A stretch of 33,189 bases of DNA from JAWSUT01 sp033549345 (GTDB lineage Bacteria; Bacillota; Dethiobacteria; Dethiobacterales; Dethiobacteraceae). Under the pieces are notes generated by a model. The model ran no database searches. It was given only the letters and a program-made list of their open reading frames with translations, and was not told where the DNA came from. The translations under genes were made by a program, and so were the position numbers. Where the stretch lies: assembly GCA_033549345.1 (NCBI GenBank), contig JAWSUT010000029.1:1-33189 (forward strand), read 5' to 3'. Positions 22,221-30,456 of this stretch are shown piece after piece; position 1 is the stretch's first letter; each line of letters begins with the position of its first letter.

Positions 22221-23531
22221 TTGTTCAGAAAACGAAAGCGCAAACTGAATCTGCTTTATGCTATTGTACTTGGAGTTGTTATGCTGACTGCGGGGTGCAC
22301 AGACCCGGTAACCAATGACCCTGAGCCTGTTGAGCCTGTAGTGTTTACCGGTTTCTCTTCACTCAGGGAAGCTGCTGATTCAGACAACTGGAGAGAATTC
22401 TTCCCCAATCAGTATGAATACTGGCAAGCCACTGAAGAAATGAGGGAAACCACATATGGTGGCGGCGGCAGAGCAGAAGCTGAATCTGTCGATGTGGAAA
22501 AAATCAACTATCTGGAAATGTATCCCTTCTTGAAGACAACATACGCAGGATTTGCCTTTGAAAAGGGTTATTATCGTTCCAGGGGGCATGTGTACGCCCT
22601 GACGGACGTGACAGATACAGAACGGCTGCCCGACTGGGAGGCAAGGCCCGGCTCCTGCCTGGCGTGCAAAAGCACTGATGTCGTGGTGCTAATCGATGAA
22701 TATGGCGATGACTGGTACAGCATGCCCTTTGCCGAAGTGTTGGGAGAACACACCATTGGCTGTCTGGACTGCCATGATCACGAGACTGCCGAACTAAAAA
22801 TTCAGAGAGATTACCTCAATGAGGCTTTGGCGCACAATACCTTTAAAAATATTGACCCCCAAGGCCGGGCCGATCTTACATGCGCCCAATGCCATGTCAA
22901 TTACCATTTCGATGCTGAAACAAAAAAGATAACCTATCCGTGGAGTTTCGGTCTTACTGTCGAAGATCAGCTTGCACATTATAATGCAGAAAGGCGCTCA
23001 GACGAGTGGGAACACGCCATCACCGGCGCCTTAGTCGCAAAAATCCAGCATCCCGAGTATGACTTGTACCATGAAGGACAAATTACCAATGTCCACTCAA
23101 CCTTGGGCTTGGGATGTAACGACTGCCACATGCCAAAAATAGAAGATGCTCACGGAAAGCAATTCAGCTCTCATACCTGGACCAGCCCTTTAACGCATGT
23201 TGAGGAAACGTGTCTGGGCTGTCACAATGACTGGGGCGAGGCCGGGGTTATTGAAAAAGCAGAACTAAAGCAAGCCGGTGTTTACGAAAAACAAAACATG
23301 CTGGGCAACGAGTTGGCTGAGTTTATCCTGGCACTGGGTGAGGCGAAAGACAGTGGAGCCCTTACCGATGAAGAACTGGAAAAAGCCCGTGAGATTCACA
23401 GGGAAGCACAGTTTTACTGGGATTTTATCTGGGTGGAAAACAGCAACGGATTTCATAACTGGGATGAAGCGCACCGGGTTTTGGATCAAGCCGAAGAACT
23501 AATCAATGAAGGTATGGAAATGCTTCAGTAA
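22221..23531 (+). CDS. nrfA: Ammonia-forming cytochrome c nitrite reductase, lipoprotein form
   Basis: This 436-residue pentahaem cytochrome reduces nitrite to ammonium with six electrons outside the cell membrane. The five haem sites are Cys146 CLACK (the active-site haem with Lys as ligand, diagnostic of NrfA), 181 CLDCH, 221 CAQCH, 299 CNDCH and 331 CLGCH. The catalytic region CAQCHVNYHF keeps the Tyr but has Asn where many NrfA have a Glu that binds calcium. It starts with a lipoprotein signal (RKRKRK, lipobox TAGC with Cys26), so it is membrane-tethered. TTG 22221 is chosen for its AGGAGGG site. No nrfH quinol oxidase gene is adjacent. Confidence 0.92.
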   Translation: MFRKRKRKLNLLYAIVLGVVMLTAGCTDPVTNDPEPVEPVVFTGFSSLREAADSDNWREFFPNQYEYWQATEEMRETTYGGGGRAEAESVDVEKINYLEMYPFLKTTYAGFAFEKGYYRSRGHVYALTDVTDTERLPDWEARPGSCLACKSTDVVVLIDEYGDDWYSMPFAEVLGEHTIGCLDCHDHETAELKIQRDYLNEALAHNTFKNIDPQGRADLTCAQCHVNYHFDAETKKITYPWSFGLTVEDQLAHYNAERRSDEWEHAITGALVAKIQHPEYDLYHEGQITNVHSTLGLGCNDCHMPKIEDAHGKQFSSHTWTSPLTHVEETCLGCHNDWGEAGVIEKAELKQAGVYEKQNMLGNELAEFILALGEAKDSGALTDEELEKAREIHREAQFYWDFIWVENSNGFHNWDEAHRVLDQAEELINEGMEMLQ

Positions 23532-23535
23532 AGAA

Positions 23536-23577
23536 TTAAAACACCTCTTATGAAATCGCTCATAAGAGGTGTTTTAA
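23536..23577 (+). terminator. Terminator of nrfA
   Basis: An 18-bp perfect stem (TTAAAACACCTCTTATGA and complement), loop AATCGC. It begins 5 nt after the stop and ends in GTTTTAATTA. Confidence 0.92.
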
Positions 23578-23671
23578 TTACCCTGATCACAATGAGACTC
23601 CAAGCTTTTTTCTGGAAATGCAAAACTGTGGAAATGATGATCCCGGCGCCGGACGTTAAAACTTCATGTCC

Positions 23672-24622
23672 TTATGCAGGTCTTTCCTCAACAGGAACAA
23701 GTACTATCGTAAAAGGCATCAGGTAGGCTATGTATCTGACAAGAACATAGAAAACCATTAACACAGACAAAAACTCCAGGAATATCCCTGTGTATGCCAA
23801 AGGAGCCACATTCCACCCCTGACTGAGCAGAAAGCCATGCGCGCCTTTAATGGCAGCTGCGCTGATGACAAAAGGGAAAGTAAAGGAAGAGTAGCTTGGG
23901 TAAAACTGTAGTTTCAACAGTCCGGGCAGAAAGGATACTGCCACAACAGCCATAATTAATGCAAATAAAACCAGAAAGCCGACCATGGCCACACTACGGA
24001 TCGCAAAGGTGTTCAGATAACCAACCAGGCACAGGCTGGCGGGCGCCGCAAATATAATCTGTGTAGGCAATGCTGATTCAGGTATTGCCTGAACAAAGAA
24101 TACTCTGTAGAGCACAAACGGGAGTAAGAGTAGATTGGCAATGAAACCAAACCAAAACAGAAACTGTCCCAAATGAGCCAGGTTATAAGCCGGTGCGGTT
24201 ACGCTGCCGGCGACAATACCCACATAGACAATAAAATAGCTGGGGTAAACCTTTTGTATCCTGAAACTGAACAAATAATGTTTACTAAACGAAACAATCA
24301 GCACAATGTGCATAACCAGTCCCAGTAACCATGTACCGTATGCCAACCCGTAGTTAAGGTGCTGAATATACGTGGATAAAATCATCACCCCCATGGAAAA
24401 TGTCGGTATCACACTGGCGGTCACGGGATTGCTGAAACCTTCTCTGATGCATCCCGGGTTTCTTACCAGCTTTGCGGCAAGGAGCAATAACAGGCATGCC
24501 GCCAGCAAACCGGCAGTATTTCTGTAAACAGGCCCGTATGACGAGAGCATATTACCCAGTACAGCCAGAGCCAACATTAAACCGGCCAAAGGGACCGGCA
24601 CTTTCCCAATAATCCTATCCAT
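23672..24622 (-). CDS. TDT-family transporter (TehA/SLAC1-like)
   Basis: This protein of about 316 residues has ten predicted membrane helices. The start KVPVPLAGLMLALAVLGNML and the regularly spaced helices are those of the tellurite-resistance/dicarboxylate transporter (TDT) family, which includes TehA and SLAC1 anion channels and malate carriers. The transported anion is unknown. ATG 24622 has GGAAG 6 nt upstream and overlaps the end of the C_GCAxxG gene by 8 nt, so the two are translationally coupled; an ATG at 24643 is less likely. The coupling hints that the redox-type partner and the channel work together. Confidence 0.83.
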   Translation of the reverse strand: MDRIIGKVPVPLAGLMLALAVLGNMLSSYGPVYRNTAGLLAACLLLLLAAKLVRNPGCIREGFSNPVTASVIPTFSMGVMILSTYIQHLNYGLAYGTWLLGLVMHIVLIVSFSKHYLFSFRIQKVYPSYFIVYVGIVAGSVTAPAYNLAHLGQFLFWFGFIANLLLLPFVLYRVFFVQAIPESALPTQIIFAAPASLCLVGYLNTFAIRSVAMVGFLVLFALIMAVVAVSFLPGLLKLQFYPSYSSFTFPFVISAAAIKGAHGFLLSQGWNVAPLAYTGIFLEFLSVLMVFYVLVRYIAYLMPFTIVLVPVEERPA

Positions 24623-25100
24623 GGCAAACTTCCTGCCGGTCATCCAGGTTGGTTAGTCCCAGTTCTCTGACGATAATCGTTGCCACCTTCCCAGCAATCT
24701 CTCCTGTGAAAGAAACACACTGGTTTTTATGTTCCCCGGCATCCATGTCCATGCCCTTGGTAAGAATACGGCAGCACAGATGCTGATGATTGTCCTGAAA
24801 ACTCTGCTGCAGCTCATGGGCTAAGGCCAGAGTTTTTTGAACTTTCGGGTCGCCGCCTTGAGTCCGTCCAAAAAAATAACCCAGAGCCATCACCCCTCCG
24901 GACACCGCTCCACAGACACATTTAGACCTGCCGATTCCCACAGGAAACCCTGAAGCCATGGCGATCATCTCATCCGGCATGTTAATGTTAAAGTTATTTT
25001 TTACAGAGGCGATGATGGCTTCCGAACAAAAAAAATCCCCTTTTATGAAGAGTTCTTCCGCATCGCATCTGATTTTGCCGACACTGACTTCTTTATGCAA
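24615..25100 (-). CDS. C_GCAxxG_C_C family (putative redox) protein
   Basis: This 161-residue protein has the family pattern: Cys in DFFCSEAI, then KCVCGAVSGGVMALGYFFGR, where CGAVSGG is the C-GCAxxG core, and later cysteines in LCCRILTKG and QCVSFTGEIA. Members are found in anaerobes, often beside Fe-S and selenium or thiol genes, and are assumed to bind a cofactor; the biochemical role is unknown. TTG 25100 is supported by AAGGGGGG 7 nt upstream. A TATAAT with extended TGn is just upstream. It is coupled to the TDT transporter gene. Confidence 0.88.
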   Translation of the reverse strand: MHKEVSVGKIRCDAEELFIKGDFFCSEAIIASVKNNFNINMPDEMIAMASGFPVGIGRSKCVCGAVSGGVMALGYFFGRTQGGDPKVQKTLALAHELQQSFQDNHQHLCCRILTKGMDMDAGEHKNQCVSFTGEIAGKVATIIVRELGLTNLDDRQEVCHG

Positions 25101-25131
25101 AATAACGCCCCCCTTCAGCTCTTTCCCCCAA

Positions 25132-25140
25132 ATTATAGCA
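25132..25140 (-). promoter_or_regulatory. Extended -10 promoter of the C_GCAxxG/TDT operon
   Basis: TGCTATAAT on the minus strand, without a convincing -35. It is 31 nt before the TTG start. Confidence 0.5.
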
Positions 25141-25224
25141 CGTTTGTACAGAGGTTCGTTATCGTTCTTACCTATAATGAAGAGTGTGTTATTGGAGATG
25201 ATAATAGCCTTTTTGTCTTGATAA

Positions 25225-26067
25225 TCAGCTAAAAAGGACTGTGATACTGTTTATAATAATCAACGTTCCACCGGTTAAAGTAAAAAAACTGATGTGTTCA
25301 CCAAAAAAAATAACCCCTGACAGCACCGCAACGACGGGGATGAAATAAGTCAGGGCCGCGGCATATTGTGTATTGACCGAACGCAGGCCGCTGTAATAAA
25401 GAATATAGGCAACAGCAGTATGTATCAGGCCAATCACACTGACAAGCAAAATACTATGCAGACCCAGAGACGACGGAGAAATAAGCCATGTAAACGGCAG
25501 TAGGCAGACTGTGGCAATTACAGTCATATAATAAACAAAGGTTGAAGCACGAACATCCAATGCTTTGATAATTAAAGCAATAACCGACAGGCAAAACGCA
25601 CCGCCCAGAGCCAGAGTCAACCCAAGTAAATCCTGATAAGACAGGGCGGTAAGTGACGGATAAATTAATAGCCCCAGGCCAACCAAAGAGAGCACCAGGG
25701 CACGAATATGTACCGGACGTAGTGACTCCCGTAAAAAGACCGGTGCCAAAACAGCAATGATAACCGGCTGCATATTATACGGCAGAACGGCATTGCTTAG
25801 AGTCGTCAGTTTAAGTGCATGAAAAAAAAGCAGGCAGTCTACAGCAAATAAAAGACCTGAAATAAATACTAACGGATATTGCCTTGTGTAAAAAATGATC
25901 AGGCGCTGTTCACGGGGCAACACAGCAAATAAAGTAAGTGCAGCAACCAGTAGGCGGAAAAAAGAAAGTTCAAAGGGTAAAAGCCCGCTCCAGCGGGCAA
26001 ACGCACCCAGAGTGCCCCAAATAAATGATGCAGCCAAAACTTTAGCATATCCGGTCTCTATATGCAT
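25225..26067 (-). CDS. EamA/DMT-family transporter
   Basis: This 280-residue protein has ten membrane helices in two EamA repeats (about 8-135 and 148-278), the standard drug/metabolite exporter layout. VLAASFIWGTLGAFARW opens repeat 1, NAVLPYNMQPVIIAVLAPVFLRE ends it, and YAAALTYFIPVVAVLSGVIFFGE is the corresponding end of repeat 2. The substrate is unknown; many members export amino acids or metabolites. ATG 26067 follows GAGGTGTTGTACA; the in-frame GTG at 26082 overlaps that site. The gene diverges from vanW. Confidence 0.9.
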   Translation of the reverse strand: MHIETGYAKVLAASFIWGTLGAFARWSGLLPFELSFFRLLVAALTLFAVLPREQRLIIFYTRQYPLVFISGLLFAVDCLLFFHALKLTTLSNAVLPYNMQPVIIAVLAPVFLRESLRPVHIRALVLSLVGLGLLIYPSLTALSYQDLLGLTLALGGAFCLSVIALIIKALDVRASTFVYYMTVIATVCLLPFTWLISPSSLGLHSILLVSVIGLIHTAVAYILYYSGLRSVNTQYAAALTYFIPVVAVLSGVIFFGEHISFFTLTGGTLIIINSITVLFS

Positions 26068-26174
26068 TGTACAACACCTCACCTAACATTTATGCCGGTG
26101 ACGTATGCCGGTATGCATATACAAATATAACATATAACTGATTTCTGCTTTATATAATGTGTCAGGTGATAAAT

Positions 26175-27500
26175 ATGGTTTTACGCAAAAATATGCTCGC
26201 TAGTCTACTCCTGGTTTTCCTGATTTCCCTGCTTGCTGTATGTGACTATTATTATTATCAGGAGAGAATATATTCCGGTGTTTACGTCCATCAGCTTCCT
26301 CTCGGTGGCTGTACCTTACAGGTAATGGAAGAGACCCTGCCCAAAACAGAGGTTATTTTCCACCTGGCTGACGGTCGTTCCACTGTTTTCTCCCTGAGTG
26401 CTTTGGGAATTAACCCGAATATAACACATTTATATACTACCGCACACCGGTTAGGCCGGAGCCGCAGCCTGCCACTTACTTATTTGGAGAGATTGCAACT
26501 CTGGAAAAACAAAGTGAATTTTCCGCTATATCACACGATTGATGAAGAAATGCTGCTGCAGACTGTGACAACACTGGAAACCCGGTTTAACAAAGAGCCA
26601 AAAGACGCATTCTTTCGGATAAAATCTGATGGTAAACAGATCACAATTAACGCAGAAGAGGCCGGCCTGATGATCGACCGGGAAGAACTTGTCCGCCGTC
26701 TTGTTAGCTTATTGGCACACCCGGAAAAAGCACTATCTGTCCGTATTCCGGAAAACCTGGTGCCCGCTCGGATTACCGCAGCATCATTACAGGAGATGGG
26801 AATAAGGGAACCGATCGGATCCTTTACCACTTTGTTTCAGGGGTATGCCGAAGATCGTGTACATAATATCCGCCTGGCTGTATCCCATCTCAACAATTAC
26901 CTGATTGCACCCGGTAAAACATTTTCTCTGAATGATATCCTGGGTGATTCAACTCCCGAAAAAGGGTATCGTAAAGCACCGATTATTGTAGGGGACCAAC
27001 TCGTCTCCGGATATGGAGGCGGCCTTTGCCAGGTATCCACAACATTATATAATGCCGCATTGCTGGCAGGACTGGACATTATAGAACGACATCACCATAA
27101 TCTTGCTGTCCCATATGTTATACCGGGACGGGATGCCACCATCTCTTATGGTGCGCGGGATCTAAAGTTTCGCAATAACAAGAGCCACTATATTCTAATT
27201 CACGCGAATGTTGGTCAAAATGAACTGACATTCCGGCTCTTTGGCTCTCCCTCCGGTGAGAGAGTAGTGATAGAAACAGAAATTCTGGAAACGCGGCCGT
27301 ATCCGGTAAAACATGTAACAGACCCTGCACTTACTTTAGGTCACGAAGAAATTACCGACGGCGAATTTGGCTATCTGGTAGCTGTCTGGAAATCGGTATA
27401 CCGGGGAAATAAAGAGGTCAGTCGCGAACGAATTTATCTTGATGACTATCAACCCTATCCCGCTGTCATAAAACAGGGAGCGGCCCAAGCAGATAGTTAA
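26175..27500 (+). CDS. VanW family protein, membrane-anchored
   Basis: This 441-residue protein has an N-terminal membrane anchor (about 8-25) and an extracellular part that combines a peptidoglycan-binding-like domain (about 40-200) with a VanW domain (about 215-380). Conserved VanW stretches are NIRLAVSHLNNYLIAPGKTFSLNDILG, GYRKAPIIVGDQLVSGYGGGLCQVSTTLYNAAL and ERHHHNLAVPYVIPGRDA. VanW occurs in some vancomycin-resistance clusters but is widespread in Firmicutes with an unknown, presumably cell-wall, role. There is no G5 domain after VanW. ATG 26175 follows AGGTGAT. Its 3' end overlaps the convergent alr gene by 35 nt. Confidence 0.9.
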   Translation: MVLRKNMLASLLLVFLISLLAVCDYYYYQERIYSGVYVHQLPLGGCTLQVMEETLPKTEVIFHLADGRSTVFSLSALGINPNITHLYTTAHRLGRSRSLPLTYLERLQLWKNKVNFPLYHTIDEEMLLQTVTTLETRFNKEPKDAFFRIKSDGKQITINAEEAGLMIDREELVRRLVSLLAHPEKALSVRIPENLVPARITAASLQEMGIREPIGSFTTLFQGYAEDRVHNIRLAVSHLNNYLIAPGKTFSLNDILGDSTPEKGYRKAPIIVGDQLVSGYGGGLCQVSTTLYNAALLAGLDIIERHHHNLAVPYVIPGRDATISYGARDLKFRNNKSHYILIHANVGQNELTFRLFGSPSGERVVIETEILETRPYPVKHVTDPALTLGHEEITDGEFGYLVAVWKSVYRGNKEVSRERIYLDDYQPYPAVIKQGAAQADS

Positions 27501-28650
27501 TAACACGGATTGTTTTTCCGCCTTTTTTATAGACCCGGGGGACACGGCGCTGCATAGCGGAAAGATATTCATAGTTGATAAACCCGCACGCTTTTTGCGC
27601 CACTTCCTCCACAGTAATTTCTTCTTCTCCCTGCCGTCCCCATAATACAACCTCGTCTCCGCTCCTGCACCCACCCGGGATATCAGTTACATCAGCCATA
27701 CACTGATCCATGCAAATGGTTCCAATCAGAGGCACCCTTTTTCCCTTAATCAGCACTTCACCTTTATTGGTCAGCAGCCGGCTGTAACCATCGGCATAGC
27801 CGAATGGCAGTGTTGCCACCCTGGTTTTCCTGGCCGTGGTAAATGTATGCCCGTAGCTTACATTTTGGCCTGCCGGCAACGTTTTTACTGAGGCAATTCG
27901 CGCTTTTAGAGACATGACAGGTCGTGTGGGCAGAACATTCTGAAACGAAGGGTACGAACCATAAAGAATAATTCCTGCCCGGACCATATCCAAATGCATT
28001 TCTTTGTAATTAACGATTCCCTGGCTGTTGCAGACATGACGATTGGTAAATTGTAGCCCTGCCTCTTGTAAACTGGACAGTACAGCATTGAATTGCGTAA
28101 ACTGTTCTTTGGTAAAAGCAGCGCCCTGTCCGCTTGTTTCGTTTGTATAGGGACAGTGAGTATAAATTCCCTCCACAATCAGATTAGGCAGCCGGGCAAT
28201 TTCAAGTATGGTCTCTACTGTTGCAGCTGAAGGCAGAAAGCCCAGCCGTCCCATTCCCGTATCAAGTTTTATATGAATCGGAGCGGTATAATCTATTCTT
28301 TTTGCCGTCTGTGAAATTAACAATGCCTGTTTCCGGCTGTAAACTGTCTGGGTAACTTTGTTCTGAATCAAGAGCGCCACGGCTTCAGGAGGTGCATAGC
28401 CGAAAAGAAGTATAGGAACCTCGGGTTGCAGCCGCCTTACCAGGAGTGCTTCATCCGGTACTCCGGTACCGAACATATCCACACCGTTCTCAAGCAGCGT
28501 ATCCAGCACTCCGTTTATACCTAAACCGTAGGCATCTCCCTTCACTACCGCCAGGAGCTTTACACAGCTACCTATAAAATTACGAATCTGCATAACATTA
28601 AAAGCCAGGCTGTCCAAGTCCACCTCCACCCAAAACGGTCGCAGATACAT
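27466..28650 (-). CDS. alr: Alanine racemase
   Basis: This 394-residue PLP enzyme interconverts L- and D-alanine for peptidoglycan. The PLP lysine is Lys37 in VVKGDAYGLG; the catalytic Tyr of the other face is in NVSYGHTF (about residue 265). GTGVPDEALLVR, KLDTGMGRLGF and IGTICMDQCMADV are family motifs. The start is ATG 28650 with GGGAGG upstream; the frame continues to 28752 over a hairpin but without similarity. It is the last gene in a four-gene run (acyl-CoA ligase, aminotransferase, GNAT, alr), although a hairpin separates it from the GNAT gene, and it overlaps vanW by 35 nt tail to tail. Confidence 0.95.
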   Translation of the reverse strand: MYLRPFWVEVDLDSLAFNVMQIRNFIGSCVKLLAVVKGDAYGLGINGVLDTLLENGVDMFGTGVPDEALLVRRLQPEVPILLFGYAPPEAVALLIQNKVTQTVYSRKQALLISQTAKRIDYTAPIHIKLDTGMGRLGFLPSAATVETILEIARLPNLIVEGIYTHCPYTNETSGQGAAFTKEQFTQFNAVLSSLQEAGLQFTNRHVCNSQGIVNYKEMHLDMVRAGIILYGSYPSFQNVLPTRPVMSLKARIASVKTLPAGQNVSYGHTFTTARKTRVATLPFGYADGYSRLLTNKGEVLIKGKRVPLIGTICMDQCMADVTDIPGGCRSGDEVVLWGRQGEEEITVEEVAQKACGFINYEYLSAMQRRVPRVYKKGGKTIRVINYLLGPLPVL

Positions 28651-28683
28651 TTCCTGTTCCTCCCACCTACGTATGGTTAATAA

Positions 28684-28707
28684 GGCCACGGGCAGATCCC
28701 CGTGGCC
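28684..28707. terminator. Hairpin between GNAT and alr genes
   Basis: GGCCACGGG, 6-nt loop, CCCGTGGCC. On the minus strand TTATTAA follows; on the plus strand CTTTTT follows. It may terminate the GNAT transcript or attenuate alr expression. Confidence 0.62.
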
Positions 28708-28727
28708 CTTTTTGAAGTATGTTTTGC

Positions 28728-29234
28728 CTAGTCGCGGCACAACCAGTTCCAAACAACAAAGCCGTCTTCTCCGTTACCGAAATAACCCGGGCATTTACCA
28801 ATTGTTTCCCAATCCAAGCTCTCCAGCATCTTTAACTGTGCAATATTGGACTCGCGCACCTCGCCTGTAAACCAGCGCGCACCCCGGCTGACAGCAACAT
28901 CATCCGCAGTCTGCTGAATTAGTTTCGCCAATCCCTGACGCCTGTAGGCCGGATGAATACACATGCTGATTGTATGCGCGGCCGGGCCATACATCTGAAA
29001 ACCGATGTAGGCCGCAACCCGCCGGTTGTCACGGATAACCAGATACGTAGTAATGGGCTTTAGCCACAGGCGCAGCAATGCCCAAAACCCCAATGGCTCA
29101 GGAAAACTGGCTTCTTCAAGCTTCGCCACTTGCAACAGCTCCCAAGGCCTTATCCAGTCAATTCGGTAAGACCCTTGCGTTAAGGGTAGTTTATCGGTTC
29201 TGCATGGGATAAGCCACTTTTTCAGGCCGTACAT
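28728..29234 (-). CDS. GNAT-family N-acetyltransferase
   Basis: This 168-residue acetyltransferase has the acetyl-CoA motif A near residue 112 (SMCIHPAYRRQGLAKLI, i.e. R-R-x-G-x-A), the preceding strand YLVIRDNRRVAAYIGF, and ESNIAQLKMLESLDWE near the end. An N-terminal part of about 40 residues (KKWLIPCRTDKLPL...) is not standard. The substrate is unknown. ATG 29234 has AAAGGAGGCAC upstream. It follows the aminotransferase gene after 34 nt. Confidence 0.9.
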   Translation of the reverse strand: MYGLKKWLIPCRTDKLPLTQGSYRIDWIRPWELLQVAKLEEASFPEPLGFWALLRLWLKPITTYLVIRDNRRVAAYIGFQMYGPAAHTISMCIHPAYRRQGLAKLIQQTADDVAVSRGARWFTGEVRESNIAQLKMLESLDWETIGKCPGYFGNGEDGFVVWNWLCRD

Positions 29235-29268
29235 TCCGTGCCTCCTTTCAGCAGCAAACTAAGAACAG

Positions 29269-30432
29269 TTACTTTACCATCTCATTAATAACTTCCACCA
29301 AACGCTGCACGCCTTCCCGCAGAATATCATCCTCCAGAGTAAAGGTGAGCCGGATATGCCCTGCGCCAGCACGCCCGAATGCCGACCCGGGCACAACAGC
29401 TACACCATTGTAAAGCAAGTGATTAACTGTTTCCCGGTCGTCAAAGCCGGGAGGCAGTTTGGGATACAGATAAAACGAGCCCTGTGCATTATCTGTCTGC
29501 AAATGGTTACATCCAGCTAAAATATTGTAGGCAATATCACGTTTGCGTGTCAGGTTTTCCAATAAACGTTTCCTGAAAGTAACAGGAGCATTCAGAGCCG
29601 CCAACGCTGCTTCCTGGATGATAGTTGAGACATTGGTACAGCTGTTTTGCAAGAGAATATCGAACTTCTCAGCAAGGTGGACGGGTGCCGTCACCCAGCC
29701 GATTCGTAACCCCGTCATCACGAATGTTTTCGAAAATGTATCGATAACAATCGTACGATCCCGGAGTTTCTCATTATAAGCCAAAGAATGGTGTACATTT
29801 GGTGGATAAACAATATTAGAGAATATTTCATCTGAAACAATAAGTACGTGTGGGTGTTTTGCCAAGACGTCCGCTATCTCAGCCGTGTTTTCAATAATCT
29901 GACCGTTAGGCCGCTGTGGTGTATTCAAAATTACCAGCTTCGTTCGCGGTGTGATCAGTGCATCCAGTTCTTCCACATCCACATTTCGGGGATCACGAAA
30001 AGCTACATGCTTGATGGTTGCCCCCTGGTAACGAGCCCAGAACTCATCTGGTGGATAACCGGGATCCGGCATGATGACCTCATCACCGTTATCCAAAAAT
30101 AACAGCAGTGTGGCAGCAATACCGAACTTAGCGCCAGGCATGACAATAATTTCTTCCGGTTGGGTTGGCCGCCCCCTTCCGTTCATCTCGGCGGCAATTG
30201 TTTCCCTTAATGTCCACAAACCGGGACCCGGTGAATACCGGACATACCCTTTAGACAGGGAGTCGGCTACTGCCTGTAATGCCTCCTGTGGCGGAGTAAA
30301 CTCCGGAGAACCATAATCCCCTTTTTCCATATGAATAATTTCTTTCCCGGTCTCACGCTCGATTAGTGCAGCCTCCCGCATTGTAGACCATTGCGGCGGT
30401 AGTTCAAAATGGGTAAGACGGTCTGACCACAA
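29269..30432 (-). CDS. PLP-dependent aminotransferase, class I/II
   Basis: This 387-residue fold-type I aminotransferase has YVRYSPGPGLWTLRETIAAEM, VMPGAKFGIAATLLLFLDNGDEV, the Asp in LIVSDEIFSNIVY and the PLP lysine in DTFSKTFVMTGLRIGW. The C-terminal Arg that binds the substrate carboxylate is in GHIRLTFT. One motif is unusual: where most members have NPTG, this protein has RPNG (LNTPQRPNGQI). The substrate cannot be assigned. TTG 30432 is the most likely start, with AAAGGAGATG upstream. It lies 24 nt behind the acyl-CoA ligase and is almost certainly co-transcribed. Confidence 0.9.
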   Translation of the reverse strand: MWSDRLTHFELPPQWSTMREAALIERETGKEIIHMEKGDYGSPEFTPPQEALQAVADSLSKGYVRYSPGPGLWTLRETIAAEMNGRGRPTQPEEIIVMPGAKFGIAATLLLFLDNGDEVIMPDPGYPPDEFWARYQGATIKHVAFRDPRNVDVEELDALITPRTKLVILNTPQRPNGQIIENTAEIADVLAKHPHVLIVSDEIFSNIVYPPNVHHSLAYNEKLRDRTIVIDTFSKTFVMTGLRIGWVTAPVHLAEKFDILLQNSCTNVSTIIQEAALAALNAPVTFRKRLLENLTRKRDIAYNILAGCNHLQTDNAQGSFYLYPKLPPGFDDRETVNHLLYNGVAVVPGSAFGRAGAGHIRLTFTLEDDILREGVQRLVEVINEMVK

Positions 30433-30456
30433 TTGTTACACATCTCCTTTCTTTTT

